From an uncultured Collinsella sp. (GTDB taxonomy: Bacteria > Actinomycetota > Coriobacteriia > Coriobacteriales > Coriobacteriaceae): a DNA stretch of 51,409 nucleotides. Numbering within the stretch: position 1 is the first letter of the stretch; every line of letters begins with the position of its first letter. The notes under the pieces were generated by a model. That model saw only the letters and a program-made list of their open reading frames with translations, did not search any database and was not told where the DNA came from. Location of the stretch: the NCBI GenBank assembly GCA_958354105.1, contig CATWVA010000015.1, forward strand, positions 1-51,409, read 5' to 3'. Both the position numbers and the translations under genes were made by a program. Shown in pieces: positions 38,363 through 47,680 of this stretch.

Positions 38363-39976
38363 TTACGCCTTGACGGTCGCAACGCCCCTGAAGGACATGC
38401 TCGTCGTGCCGATGCCCTTGAAGCCATCGAGGGCCTCGCCGTTGGGCGCAGTGGACGGATCGTCCCAGGAAGCGGAGACGGTCTTGACGTGGACAACGGG
38501 GTACAGAACGGCGTTGTCGGCAATGATGTCGAAGCACTCGTTCCACTTCTTCTGCTGCTCGTCGCCCTCGGCGGCAAGAGCCTCGTCCATGAGACTGTGG
38601 AGCTTCTGCCACTCAGCGGACTCCTTCCACGGGCAACGGGTCTGCATCCAGACGTTGTCGCCGTACCACCAGTTGAGCAGCAGGTCGGGGTCGGCGCCGA
38701 AGCAGGAAGGATCGCCAGGGGCAAGGAGGATATCGTAGGCCTCGCCGCCGTCGATGGCAGCGTAGGTGGCCGGCGAGGTATCGGTCTGGATGGTCACATC
38801 GAAGCCGAGAGCGTCGAGGTCGTTCTTGACCTGGGCGGCCATGCCCTTAATCTGCTCGTTGTCGGTGGTGCGCAGGGTGATGGCACCCGGGGTGATGCCA
38901 GACTCCTCGATGAGCTTCTTAGCCTTCTTGGCGTCGGTCTTGTACACCGTGGAAGCCTCATGATAGTTGGTGAAGCTCTTGGGCAGGTAGCAGCTGGCAG
39001 CGGTGGCAAGGCCGGCGAAGGTGTTGCTGACCATCTTCTCGGTGTCGAGCGCATACATGACAGCCTGACGGACCTTGACGTTGTTCCAAGGCTCCTTGGC
39101 GACGTTGAACATGATGAAGCGGGTGCCGAAACCCTGAACGTTATCGATCTTGCAGCCGGCGCTCTCGAGCTGGTCGACGGCGTCAGCGGTAACGAGCTCC
39201 ATAACGAGCGTGGAGCCCTCCTGCTGAGCGGTAACGCGAGCGGTGGGGTCGGTCAGGATGCTGTACTGGATCTTCTTATCCTCGGCAGCATACTCACCGT
39301 TGTACTCGGGGTTGGGAACCAAGGTGATCTCGGTATCGGAGATAGAGTCGTACATCCAGGGGCCGGAGCCGATCGGCTGCTTGGCGCGATCCTCCTCGGT
39401 CTGGGTGGCCGGGGTAACGCGGACGATGGCCAGACGATCCTTGAGCAGGGAGAAGTTGGGGACCTTGGTCTTGACCGTCACGGTGCTGGCGTCCTTGGCC
39501 TCGATGGACTCGAAGGGCTGGAAGAACGGAGCATAGGTAGCGGAAGCGGCGCAAGCGGTGTAGGAGGCAACGACATCGTCAGCGGTGACCTCGGTGCCAT
39601 CGGAGAACTTGGCGCCCTTGCGGATGGTGACCTCGAAAGTGGTGTCGTCCACAGACTTGGGATCGTCGGTGGCGAGCTCGTTGAAGGTGCTGTAGTCGTG
39701 GTAATCGATGCCGTAGAGGCCCTCGACGACGTGCCAGTTAGCACCCAGGCCCACAGCGGAGCCGGTGCTGGCGGGATCGAAGCTGGACGGAGCGTAAGCG
39801 GAACCAGCGGTGATCACGCCGCCGCCACGGTTGGCGGAATCGGTGGAACCGGAAGCGGAACCCTCGTCGCTGGAGCTGCCACCGCAGCCGGTGAGACCAA
39901 GCCCTGCGACAGCAGCGACGCTGCCGGTGAGGCCGAGGAACGAACGCCTGGACATACCCTTGTTGATGATGGCCAT
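38363..39976 (-). CDS. Substrate-binding lipoprotein, SBP family 5 (SatA-like)
   Basis: The 537-residue protein starts at ATG 39976 with AGGAG 5 nt upstream. The signal region has a classical twin-arginine start SRRSFLG (Arg10-Arg11) and a lipobox LTGC (Cys31), then a Gly/Ser/Glu linker. The mature part fits family 5 binding proteins (YGIDYHDY, VNNTFAG-like and late WYGDNVW). Family 5 covers peptides, nickel and, in Sat systems, sialic acid. The downstream nan genes favour sialic acid. It heads the cassette and has its own upstream control region. Confidence 0.88.
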   Translation of the reverse strand: MAIINKGMSRRSFLGLTGSVAAVAGLGLTGCGGSSSDEGSASGSTDSANRGGGVITAGSAYAPSSFDPASTGSAVGLGANWHVVEGLYGIDYHDYSTFNELATDDPKSVDDTTFEVTIRKGAKFSDGTEVTADDVVASYTACAASATYAPFFQPFESIEAKDASTVTVKTKVPNFSLLKDRLAIVRVTPATQTEEDRAKQPIGSGPWMYDSISDTEITLVPNPEYNGEYAAEDKKIQYSILTDPTARVTAQQEGSTLVMELVTADAVDQLESAGCKIDNVQGFGTRFIMFNVAKEPWNNVKVRQAVMYALDTEKMVSNTFAGLATAASCYLPKSFTNYHEASTVYKTDAKKAKKLIEESGITPGAITLRTTDNEQIKGMAAQVKNDLDALGFDVTIQTDTSPATYAAIDGGEAYDILLAPGDPSCFGADPDLLLNWWYGDNVWMQTRCPWKESAEWQKLHSLMDEALAAEGDEQQKKWNECFDIIADNAVLYPVVHVKTVSASWDDPSTAPNGEALDGFKGIGTTSMSFRGVATVKA

Positions 39977-40045
39977 GTCTTCTCCTATCAATAGAGAATC
40001 TTACCCGGGAGCACCTAGACGTGCCCCCGCGCAACTTGCGGACGA

Positions 40046-40073
40046 TATATACCTTACCTACCGACGAGCCCAA
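40046..40073 (-). promoter_or_regulatory. Candidate promoter of the sialic acid cassette
   Basis: On the minus strand TTGGGC (40073-40068) and TATATA (40051-40046) are 16 nt apart, about 70 nt before the binding-protein start codon. The -10 is good and the -35 moderate. It stands just downstream of the inverted repeats at 40096-40176. Confidence 0.45.
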
Positions 40074-40095
40074 CTGAGGTGCCGCGCTCGGCGAC

Positions 40096-40176
40096 CGATA
40101 CATACATACGCTTGAACGGTATTTACTACCGTTCACCGAATTCATTGACAAACGATTCGCCAGACAGTATGTATCG
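40096..40176. promoter_or_regulatory. Two inverted repeats, candidate operator of the sialic acid cassette
   Basis: A perfect TGAACGGTA-N5-TACCGTTCA palindrome lies at 40113-40135. It is flanked by a separate 10-bp inverted pair CGATACATAC/GTATGTATCG (40096-40105, 40167-40176). The 9+5+9 form suits a dimeric repressor or activator. No regulator gene is present in the cassette. The remaining 40177-40341 up to the uvrC stop shows only weak hairpins and no gene. Confidence 0.5.
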
Positions 40177-40341
40177 ACGAGGTGAGATATCAGTCTTCGT
40201 CAACCCGCAGGATAGCAGGGTTATTCACCATGGCTAGTCAAACGTTTTAGCGTTAATAAAACCCGAAATCGGCTGGTAATCGCCGTGAAATAAATGATTG
40301 AAAATCACGCATTCATGTATATCAGTTGTTTAGAGGCGTGT

Positions 40342-42288
40342 TTAGTTTTCGGAACGGCTGGCCGACGCCTCGGAGCGCTCGGCATTCCATGCAACGAGCG
40401 CCTCGTGAACCGCTTTGGCGACATCGGCAGGAATGCCTCGAACTTCCGCGATCTCTTGCTCGCTCGCCGCGCGCAAACGCTTCATCGAGCCAAAATGGCG
40501 CATAAGGGCACGTTTTCTGGTGAGCCCCACGCCAGGAACGTCATCGAGTACCGAAACTGTCATGGCCTTGTCGCGCAATTCACGATGGAACGTGATAGCA
40601 AATCGGTGGGACTCATCGCGCACCTGTTTAATTAGATAGAGCGAGGCAGACCCGGTCGGCAGCACGACGGGAGTCTCGTCCCAAGGCACGAAAACCTCCT
40701 CATCGGCCTTTGCCAAGCCACAAACTGGTATATCGAGCCCAAGAGCCTCGAGTTGCTTGATCGCAGCGGTCAATTGCGGCTTACCGCCATCGACAACGAG
40801 CAAATCGGGGCGCGAGCCAAAGCGCTCGTCAGCCATGCGCTCGGGAGCATAGCGTCGTCCCAAAACCTCGGACATCGACACGAAGTCGTTTGCCTCGTCC
40901 AATTCGGCCTGAATTTTAAAACGACGGTACTGGCTCTTGTCGGCGCGTCCGTTGGTAAATACCACCATCGAAGCGACCGTAAAGGTGCCATGCAGTGTAG
41001 AGATATCGAAGCACTCGATACGCAACGGCGGCGATGGCAGCGCCAACGCACTTTCGAGCTCCAAGAGTGCCCGATTGGTGCGGTCGTCAGCGTACCCCGT
41101 TCGCATCATGTAGCGCATGAGGGCATGGCGCGCATTTTTGGATGCCATATCGAGCAGACGATGCTTTTCGCCACGCTGCGGCCTATGGAGATGGCAGGAA
41201 CGCTCACGCTTGCCCGCAAGCCACTCCCCCAGCGTCTCCGCATCCTCAAGCTCGACAGAGAGGTTTATCTCAGCTGGAATATCAGCCGTCTCGTCGTAAT
41301 AGCGCTTAAGAAAGCCCGACTGGAGCTCTTCCTCGTCAACATCAAGACCCTTGTCAAGAATGAACTCGCAGGTGCGAACTGTTCGGCCCTCGCGAACGAC
41401 GAAGACGCAAGCGGCGGAGATGGTCTCCTCGCGATAGAAACCGATGACATCGATATCGACACTGGAGGGAAAAACGACTTGCTGACGGTCGTCCAGACCC
41501 CTGATGACCTCCAAACGACGTTTGACGCGTGCCGCGCGCTCAAAGTCGAGCGCCTCGGCGGCATCCGTCATCTCGGAGGTCAGCTCATCGACGACATCCT
41601 TGCGATGGCCCGACAAAAAGCGCTCGACACGCTTGACGTTCTTGGCATAGTCTGCCGGGGAAATCGCGCCGACACACGCACCCGGGCCGCGCCCGACATG
41701 GTAGTCAAAGCAGGGACGCCCGTTTTGCGCGCAAATCATATTGACGATGTCTTCCTCGCCCTTGTGGGACTCGACGATACGACGACAACGACGCCACTCC
41801 GCACAGGATGCGGAGCAGATGGGGATAACCTTGCGCAGCGTATCTATCGTCTCACGTGCCGCACGGCTATCGGTATAGGGTCCAAAATAGCGCGTTCCCG
41901 GCTTATGACGCTCACGCGTATATTTGATAGCGGGATACAGGTCGCCCTTTGTAATGGCGATAAAGGGGTAGCTCTTGTCATCCTTGAGGTCGACGTTAAA
42001 GTACGGATGGTACTGACCAATCAAATTGCGCTCGAGCACCAACGCCTCATGCTCGGTCTCCACCACGATATAGTCAAAGCTCGCCACCAGCTGCATCATC
42101 AGTGGGATCTTCTGGCGCTCGTCCTGCAGCGTCACGTACTGACGCATACGGGCGCGCAGGTTTTTCGCCTTGCCCACGTAGATGACATCGCCCTTGGCGT
42201 CTTTCCAAAGGTAGCAGCCGGGCTGCGTGGGAACGCGCGAAACCTGCTCGGCAAGCGTTGGAATGTTGTCGTGACCGGCCACGCGCAC
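40342..42288 (-). CDS. uvrC: Excinuclease ABC subunit C
   Basis: UvrC makes the dual incisions in nucleotide excision repair. The 648-residue protein has the N-terminal GIY-YIG nuclease (PGCYLWKDAKGDVIYVGKAKNLRARM), a UvrB-binding UVR motif around MTDAAEALDFERAARVKRRL, the RNase H-like C-terminal nuclease (IECFDISTLHG ... DLLVVDGGKPQL ... DESHRFAITFHR) and tandem helix-hairpin-helix motifs at the end (VPGVGLTRKRALMRHFGS). The frame begins at GTG 42288 right after the murJ stop; GTG 42282, with AAGTAGG upstream, is an alternative start two codons in. Confidence 0.96.
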   Translation of the reverse strand: MRVAGHDNIPTLAEQVSRVPTQPGCYLWKDAKGDVIYVGKAKNLRARMRQYVTLQDERQKIPLMMQLVASFDYIVVETEHEALVLERNLIGQYHPYFNVDLKDDKSYPFIAITKGDLYPAIKYTRERHKPGTRYFGPYTDSRAARETIDTLRKVIPICSASCAEWRRCRRIVESHKGEEDIVNMICAQNGRPCFDYHVGRGPGACVGAISPADYAKNVKRVERFLSGHRKDVVDELTSEMTDAAEALDFERAARVKRRLEVIRGLDDRQQVVFPSSVDIDVIGFYREETISAACVFVVREGRTVRTCEFILDKGLDVDEEELQSGFLKRYYDETADIPAEINLSVELEDAETLGEWLAGKRERSCHLHRPQRGEKHRLLDMASKNARHALMRYMMRTGYADDRTNRALLELESALALPSPPLRIECFDISTLHGTFTVASMVVFTNGRADKSQYRRFKIQAELDEANDFVSMSEVLGRRYAPERMADERFGSRPDLLVVDGGKPQLTAAIKQLEALGLDIPVCGLAKADEEVFVPWDETPVVLPTGSASLYLIKQVRDESHRFAITFHRELRDKAMTVSVLDDVPGVGLTRKRALMRHFGSMKRLRAASEQEIAEVRGIPADVAKAVHEALVAWNAERSEASASRSEN

Positions 42289-43971
42289 CTACTTGCGACG
42301 AATCAGCGCCGAGACCTCGGGCATCTTAAGGACGACGGCAAGGCCAAAGGTAACAGCAAGCGAGACGACACCCGCAACGCAAACGTAGCCAAGAGTAATC
42401 AGAATCGAGCCGCCAAGTGCCCCGACAAAGTGCTCAAGCGCCCACATGACGCCGGCGCCTGCGGCAGCACCCAGGCCACCGAGCAAAAGGCCAAAGAAAC
42501 CGCCATGCAGGATAGATTTAACCTGAAGACCACGCAGGCGACGACGCAGCCACCACAGCGAACAACCGACCAAGATCACGTAGTCGACGACATACGAAAG
42601 TGCGATTGCCGGCATACCGAAGCCCAGTACAACGCCAAACAGCAGAACTGAGCCGGCCTGGCCGATGGCAGAATACAGGCAATAGCGGCTATAGGGCTTC
42701 ATGTCGAGCAAGGCAGAGAAGCTCTTCTGCATCAGCACGACCACGCCGTAGAGCGGCAGGGAAAGTGCCAGGTAGATAAGGAACTCCGACACCAGCGCCA
42801 CACCGGACTCATCAAACTTGCCGGCACAGTAAATCATGTTGAGCGGACGCGCGAAGACAATCAGGTACAGCGCGAATGGAATCAGGAAGAACAGCATCTG
42901 GGCGACGCCACGCGAAATGCCCGTGCGGACGCTGTCGTAATCCTTCTCCTGTGCGTCGTGAGAGAGCTCGGTATAGAGCGCCGTCGAAAGCGAGGCGGCA
43001 ATCAGCGCGTAGGGCAGCGTGTACCACAGGCGCGCATAGGCGATGACGGAAGGACCAGTCTCGGGCTGGACCACCAGCGCAGCAGCGTTGGTGATAGAAG
43101 TCGAGACAAACATGCACACCGTGGCGAGCAGCGTCGGGATACCGAGCGCAATCGTCTGGCGCAGTGCGGGGTCCTTAAAGTCGATATGGATATGGGGATG
43201 CACGCCGTGCTTGCCAAGCGCGGGGATCTGACATGCCATCTGAACAAAGACACCGAGGGTCGTACCGGCCGCAATCAAGATGATGCCGGCACGTTCGCCA
43301 AACTGTGCGGACACGGGCGCAAAGCCCATAAAGCTCGCAATGACGATCACATTGTTGAGGACCGGGGCAAACGTCGACCAGAAGTAGTCGCGGTGTGCGT
43401 TGAGGACGCCCGAAAACACCGAGCCCAAACCATAAAACAGAATCTGGATGGCAAAGAAACGGAACATGAACGCAGCGGTATCCATGCTGCCGCCGTCACC
43501 CGAAAGGAACGATTGCGTCCAGATAAAGCCCGGGGCGAAAACGGTCCCCAGCAACGAAATGCCACCCAGCACCAATAGCAGAATACCGAGCAGGTTGCCC
43601 ACGTACTCGTTAGAGGACTCGCGACCCTGCTCACGCCTCACGCCCATGTACACGGGCAAGAACGCCGTCACGAGCATGCCGCCCATCACGAGTTCGTAGA
43701 GCATATTGGGCAGGTTGTTGGCGACCTGATAGGAAGACGAGAGCAGCGACATGCCGATAGCGGCCGCCATTGCCCACGTGCGGATAAAACCGGTGACGCG
43801 AGACACGATGGTCAGGATGGTCATAAGCCCGGCGGAACGACCAACCGTGGAGTAGTCCGACGAGCCCATGTCGTCAGTGTCATCTCGCGACGAAGAAGCT
43901 TCGGATGAGGGTGTCTGAGGCGCAGATTCTTCTGCAAAATGAGCTCCGCGCTTCAATTCTTCCTGCGGCAT
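42289..43971 (-). CDS. murJ: Lipid II flippase MurJ
   Basis: MurJ moves the peptidoglycan precursor lipid II across the membrane. The 560-residue protein has a polar N-terminal tail of about 45 residues, then 13-14 membrane segments. SAGLMTILTIVSRVTGFIRTW and NLPNMLYELVMGGMLVTAFLPV are the family's N-terminal signatures with the key arginines. It lies 3 nt after ybaK and its stop touches the uvrC start, so ybaK-murJ-uvrC look like one operon. Confidence 0.93.
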   Translation of the reverse strand: MPQEELKRGAHFAEESAPQTPSSEASSSRDDTDDMGSSDYSTVGRSAGLMTILTIVSRVTGFIRTWAMAAAIGMSLLSSSYQVANNLPNMLYELVMGGMLVTAFLPVYMGVRREQGRESSNEYVGNLLGILLLVLGGISLLGTVFAPGFIWTQSFLSGDGGSMDTAAFMFRFFAIQILFYGLGSVFSGVLNAHRDYFWSTFAPVLNNVIVIASFMGFAPVSAQFGERAGIILIAAGTTLGVFVQMACQIPALGKHGVHPHIHIDFKDPALRQTIALGIPTLLATVCMFVSTSITNAAALVVQPETGPSVIAYARLWYTLPYALIAASLSTALYTELSHDAQEKDYDSVRTGISRGVAQMLFFLIPFALYLIVFARPLNMIYCAGKFDESGVALVSEFLIYLALSLPLYGVVVLMQKSFSALLDMKPYSRYCLYSAIGQAGSVLLFGVVLGFGMPAIALSYVVDYVILVGCSLWWLRRRLRGLQVKSILHGGFFGLLLGGLGAAAGAGVMWALEHFVGALGGSILITLGYVCVAGVVSLAVTFGLAVVLKMPEVSALIRRK

Positions 43972-43974
43972 CGC

Positions 43975-44475
43975 TCAGTCCTCTCTCGTAATCGCGGCAA
44001 CTGTCGCCCCGCAAAATGCAATTAAATCATCGGGTGCAAGCTCGAGCTGATAACCACGCTTGCCTCCCGAAATAAAAATGGTATCCCAAAGGACACATGT
44101 TTCATCAATGAGCGTCCGGTAGCGTTTTTTCATACCGACCGGACTGCAGCCGCCGCGAACGTAGCCAGTCGCCGCAAGCAAATCCTTCACATGCATCATG
44201 GCCAAGGACTTCTCCCCCGCGGCACGCGCGGCGGACTTTAGATCGAGCTCGTCGGCAACAGGGATGCAGCACACGACGTGGTCGTTGGACGGCGTCACGC
44301 AGACCAAGGTCTTAAATCCTTGACCGGGCTCCTCGCCAAGCTGCTCCGAAATCGCGACCCCCAGGCCCACCGACTCATCACCATCGTCTTCGTACGTATG
44401 TAGAACATAGGAAATGCCGGCGCTTTCCAGCTCGCGCATCGCATTGGTTTTTGGCGTCTTTACAGCCTTTGCCAT
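43975..44475 (-). CDS. ybaK: Cys-tRNA(Pro)/Cys-tRNA(Cys) deacylase YbaK
   Basis: The 166-residue protein starts at ATG 44475 (MAKAVKTPKTNAMRELE) with AAAGGAT upstream; a longer in-frame version lacks support. It matches the YbaK/EbsC fold with KTLVCVTPS, CCIPVADELDLK, the conserved lysine region KSLAM, and the late GYVRGGCSPVGMKK and FISGGKRGYQLELAP. YbaK hydrolyses mischarged Cys-tRNA(Pro) as a trans-acting proofreading enzyme. It heads the ybaK-murJ-uvrC operon. Confidence 0.93.
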   Translation of the reverse strand: MAKAVKTPKTNAMRELESAGISYVLHTYEDDGDESVGLGVAISEQLGEEPGQGFKTLVCVTPSNDHVVCCIPVADELDLKSAARAAGEKSLAMMHVKDLLAATGYVRGGCSPVGMKKRYRTLIDETCVLWDTIFISGGKRGYQLELAPDDLIAFCGATVAAITRED

Positions 44476-44607
44476 GGCATATCCTTTCCCTCGCATTCGG
44501 ACGCAAGGTTTAAGTATATGTCCAATTCGGCTGCATACGTCACTTCGACACAGCAAGCGCCACCGAATCACAAGGAGTCGATGGCGCCCATAAACTGAAT
44601 CGCCTAT

Positions 44608-47487
44608 TTATTGAGCATCAAGTTGAGCCTGACGCTCACGGTCACGCCTGAGCAACGGCGCCAAAAACTTGCCCGTATAGCTCTGCGGACAGTCCGCAAC
44701 CTGCTCCGGTGTGCCCGAAACCACGACGGTTCCGCCGCCGTTACCGCCCTCGGGACCCATATCGATCAGGCGGTCGGCAACCTTGATGACATCAAGGTTG
44801 TGTTCAATCACCAGCACCGTGTTGCCCGCATCGACCAAGCGCTGCAGCACATCGAGCAGCTGGCGGACGTCCTCAAAATGAAGGCCGGTCGTCGGCTCGT
44901 CCAAAATATAGAACGTCTTGCCCGTCTGGCGTCGATGAAGCTCCTTGGCGAGTTTCACACGCTGCGCCTCGCCGCCCGAAAGCGTCGTGGCGGGCTGGCC
45001 CAGGCTCACGTAGCCCAAGCCTACATCGTACAGCGTCTGAAGCTTGCGCTTAATCTGCGGGATATTCCCAAAGAAAGCCAGTGCCTCGGCCACGCTCATG
45101 TCAAGTACGTCCGAGATGGTCTTGCCACGGTAAGTGACCTCGAGTGTCTCGCGGTTGTAGCGTTTACCGCCGCAAACTTCGCAGGGAACGTAGATATCGG
45201 GAAGGAAGTGCATCTCGATCTTGATCTGTCCGTCGCCCTTGCACGCCTCACAGCGCCCGCCACTCACATTAAAGGAGAAACGACCCGGCGAGTAGCCGCG
45301 CGCCTTCGACTCCGGCGTACTCGCAAACAGCGCGCGAAGATCATCCCACAGGCCGATATAGGTAGCAGGGTTGGAACGCGGCGTGCGGCCAATCGGCGAC
45401 TGGTCGATATCGATAACCTTATCGATACACTCGATGCCCTCGATTTTCTTATACGGACCCACAGGACGCGTCGAACGGTGAATGGCATTCGTAAGGGCAG
45501 GCGCAATGGTATCGGTAACCAGGGAGCTCTTGCCCGATCCCGACACGCCGGTAACAACCGTAAGCGTACCAAACTCGATCTTGGCAGTAACGTTTTTGAG
45601 GTTGTTGGCTCGAGCGCCCGTAATTTTAAGGCAGCCGCGACCGGGCTTGCGCCGTTCATCAGGCACCCGGATCATTCGTTTGCCGGTCAGATAAGCGCCC
45701 GTCATCGACTCAGGACACGCCATGATATCGGCAGGCGTTCCCGCCGCGACTACGTGTCCGCCGTTGACGCCGGCGCCGGGCCCCATGTCGATCACGTAAT
45801 CGGCAGCACGGATTGTATCCTCGTCGTGTTCGACGACGATAACGGTATTGCCGATATCGCGCAGGCGCTCGAGCGTCTTGATCAGGCGCTCGTTGTCACG
45901 CTGATGAAGACCGATCGAGGGCTCGTCCAGAATATAGAGCACGCCCATGAGACCCGCGCCGATCTGCGTTGCCAGGCGAATACGCTGCGCCTCGCCACCA
46001 GAAAGCGTCGCCGAGGCACGATCGAGCGTCAGATAGTCGAGTCCAACATCGACCAGAAAACGCAAGCGCTCCAGGATTTCCTTGACGATACGGCCGCCGA
46101 TAAACTGTTGGCGCTCGGTGAGTTCCAGGCCCTCAAAAAACTCGAGCGATTCACGGCACGACAGGCAACAAACCTCGTAAATGGACTTGCCGCCCACGGT
46201 GACGGCGAGCATCTCAGGGCGCAAACGAGCGCCGTGGCAGCTCGAGCACGGCTCCTCGCGAATGTACTTCTCCAGGCGCGCCTTGGTGTTCTCGTTCGTC
46301 GTCTCGGTATAGCGTTCGTACAGGATGTTGCGAACGCCCGAAAACTTGGTATCCCACTGGCTGCGACGTCCGTCGAGCTTTTGGTAGTCGACCGAAATCT
46401 TCGTATCGCCCAGGCCATCCAAAAATGCACGACGCACGCGAGGGGGCAAGTCCTCCCACGGCGTATCGACGTTCACCTTGAAGTGCTTACAAACCGCAGC
46501 GAAAATCTGCGGATAGTAGTTAGAGTTGCCAAACAGGCTGCCAAAGACCCCGTCGGCGATCGACTTCGAGGGGTCTTCGATTAGGGCCTCGGCATCGACC
46601 GTCTTCTTAAAACCCAGGCCATCGCACTCGGGGCACGCGCCATAGGGCGCGTTGAACGAGAAATCGCGCGGCTGCAGGTCATCGATGGAGTGTCCATGCT
46701 CCGGGCACGCCAACGCCAGCGAATACTCCAGCAACTCGCCTTCGGTCCCCTCGGGAGCGTCGCGGTCGGGCAGCAAGTATACGTTCACATTGCCGTGCGC
46801 CAACGCAGTCGCCTGTTCAACGGACTCGGCGATACGGCCCAGAGAGTTCTCACGGATCACGATGCGATCGACCACGACCTCGATATCGTGCTTGAACTTC
46901 TTGTCCAAATCGATCGGATCGTCGAGCGAGCGCACTTCACCGTCGACACGCACGCGGCTAAAGCCCTCGGCGCGAAGGTCCTCAAACAGTTTGGTGTACT
47001 CGCCTTTTCGCCCGCGTACCACCGGTGCCAGCACAAACGCGCGGCGGCCCTCCCCCGCCGCCAAGACCTTGTCGGCAACCTGATCGGTCGTCTGACGCTC
47101 AATGACACGGCCGCATTCGGGACAGTGCGGGGTGCCCACACGGGCGAACAGCAGGCGCAGATAGTCATAAATCTCGGTTACGGTGCCAACCGTCGAGCGC
47201 GGGTTCTTGGATGTCGTCTTTTGATCAATTGAGACAGCCGGCGAAAGGCCGTCGATTGAATCCAAGTCGGGTTTGTCCATCTGGCCCAAGAACTGGCGCG
47301 CATAACTCGAAAGGCTCTCGACGTATCGGCGCTGGCCCTCGGCATAGATAGTGTCGAATGCCAGCGAACTCTTGCCCGAGCCAGAAAGACCGGTAATGAC
47401 CACGAGTTGGTCACGCGGAATGGAAACATCGATATCACGGAGGTTGTGCTCACGAGCGCCGCGAATAACGATAGAAGAATCAGACAT
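44608..47487 (-). CDS. uvrA: Excinuclease ABC subunit A
   Basis: UvrA recognises bulky DNA damage and loads UvrB. The 959-residue protein has two ABC ATPase modules (Walker A VITGLSGSGKSSLAFD near the start and TGVSGSGKSSLVTD in the second half; signatures TLSGGEAQRIRLA and TLSGGEAQRVKLA). Zinc-binding cysteine pairs appear in CPECGRV, CPECDGLG, CSSCHGARL, CEACKGDG and CEVCGGKRY. The start at 47487 has AAGGAG. A candidate LexA box lies 62 nt upstream. It is divergent from the LTA-synthase-like gene. Confidence 0.98.
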   Translation of the reverse strand: MSDSSIVIRGAREHNLRDIDVSIPRDQLVVITGLSGSGKSSLAFDTIYAEGQRRYVESLSSYARQFLGQMDKPDLDSIDGLSPAVSIDQKTTSKNPRSTVGTVTEIYDYLRLLFARVGTPHCPECGRVIERQTTDQVADKVLAAGEGRRAFVLAPVVRGRKGEYTKLFEDLRAEGFSRVRVDGEVRSLDDPIDLDKKFKHDIEVVVDRIVIRENSLGRIAESVEQATALAHGNVNVYLLPDRDAPEGTEGELLEYSLALACPEHGHSIDDLQPRDFSFNAPYGACPECDGLGFKKTVDAEALIEDPSKSIADGVFGSLFGNSNYYPQIFAAVCKHFKVNVDTPWEDLPPRVRRAFLDGLGDTKISVDYQKLDGRRSQWDTKFSGVRNILYERYTETTNENTKARLEKYIREEPCSSCHGARLRPEMLAVTVGGKSIYEVCCLSCRESLEFFEGLELTERQQFIGGRIVKEILERLRFLVDVGLDYLTLDRASATLSGGEAQRIRLATQIGAGLMGVLYILDEPSIGLHQRDNERLIKTLERLRDIGNTVIVVEHDEDTIRAADYVIDMGPGAGVNGGHVVAAGTPADIMACPESMTGAYLTGKRMIRVPDERRKPGRGCLKITGARANNLKNVTAKIEFGTLTVVTGVSGSGKSSLVTDTIAPALTNAIHRSTRPVGPYKKIEGIECIDKVIDIDQSPIGRTPRSNPATYIGLWDDLRALFASTPESKARGYSPGRFSFNVSGGRCEACKGDGQIKIEMHFLPDIYVPCEVCGGKRYNRETLEVTYRGKTISDVLDMSVAEALAFFGNIPQIKRKLQTLYDVGLGYVSLGQPATTLSGGEAQRVKLAKELHRRQTGKTFYILDEPTTGLHFEDVRQLLDVLQRLVDAGNTVLVIEHNLDVIKVADRLIDMGPEGGNGGGTVVVSGTPEQVADCPQSYTGKFLAPLLRRDRERQAQLDAQ

Positions 47488-47548
47488 GGAAGCTCCTTGC
47501 CTCCTATTGCATCAAATCATACTGCCGATGAGTTTAGCGCACTCGACG

Positions 47549-47562
47549 CGCACAGATGTTCG
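47549..47562 (-). promoter_or_regulatory. Candidate LexA (SOS) box upstream of uvrA
   Basis: On the minus strand CGAACATCTGTGCG agrees with the Gram-positive LexA consensus CGAACrnryGTTyG at 12 of 14 positions. It lies 62 nt before the uvrA start codon, where SOS control is expected. lexA is not in the window. Confidence 0.5.
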
Positions 47563-47680
47563 TAATACAAGATTCGCAGACCTTTAGCTTTGCGTATCGG
47601 GCGCTTTGTTTCTCGAAATGCCGTGGAAAGGTTACAGTAATCTAATACTGAACTTAATTTGCTGTACCAGAGGAACGTCC

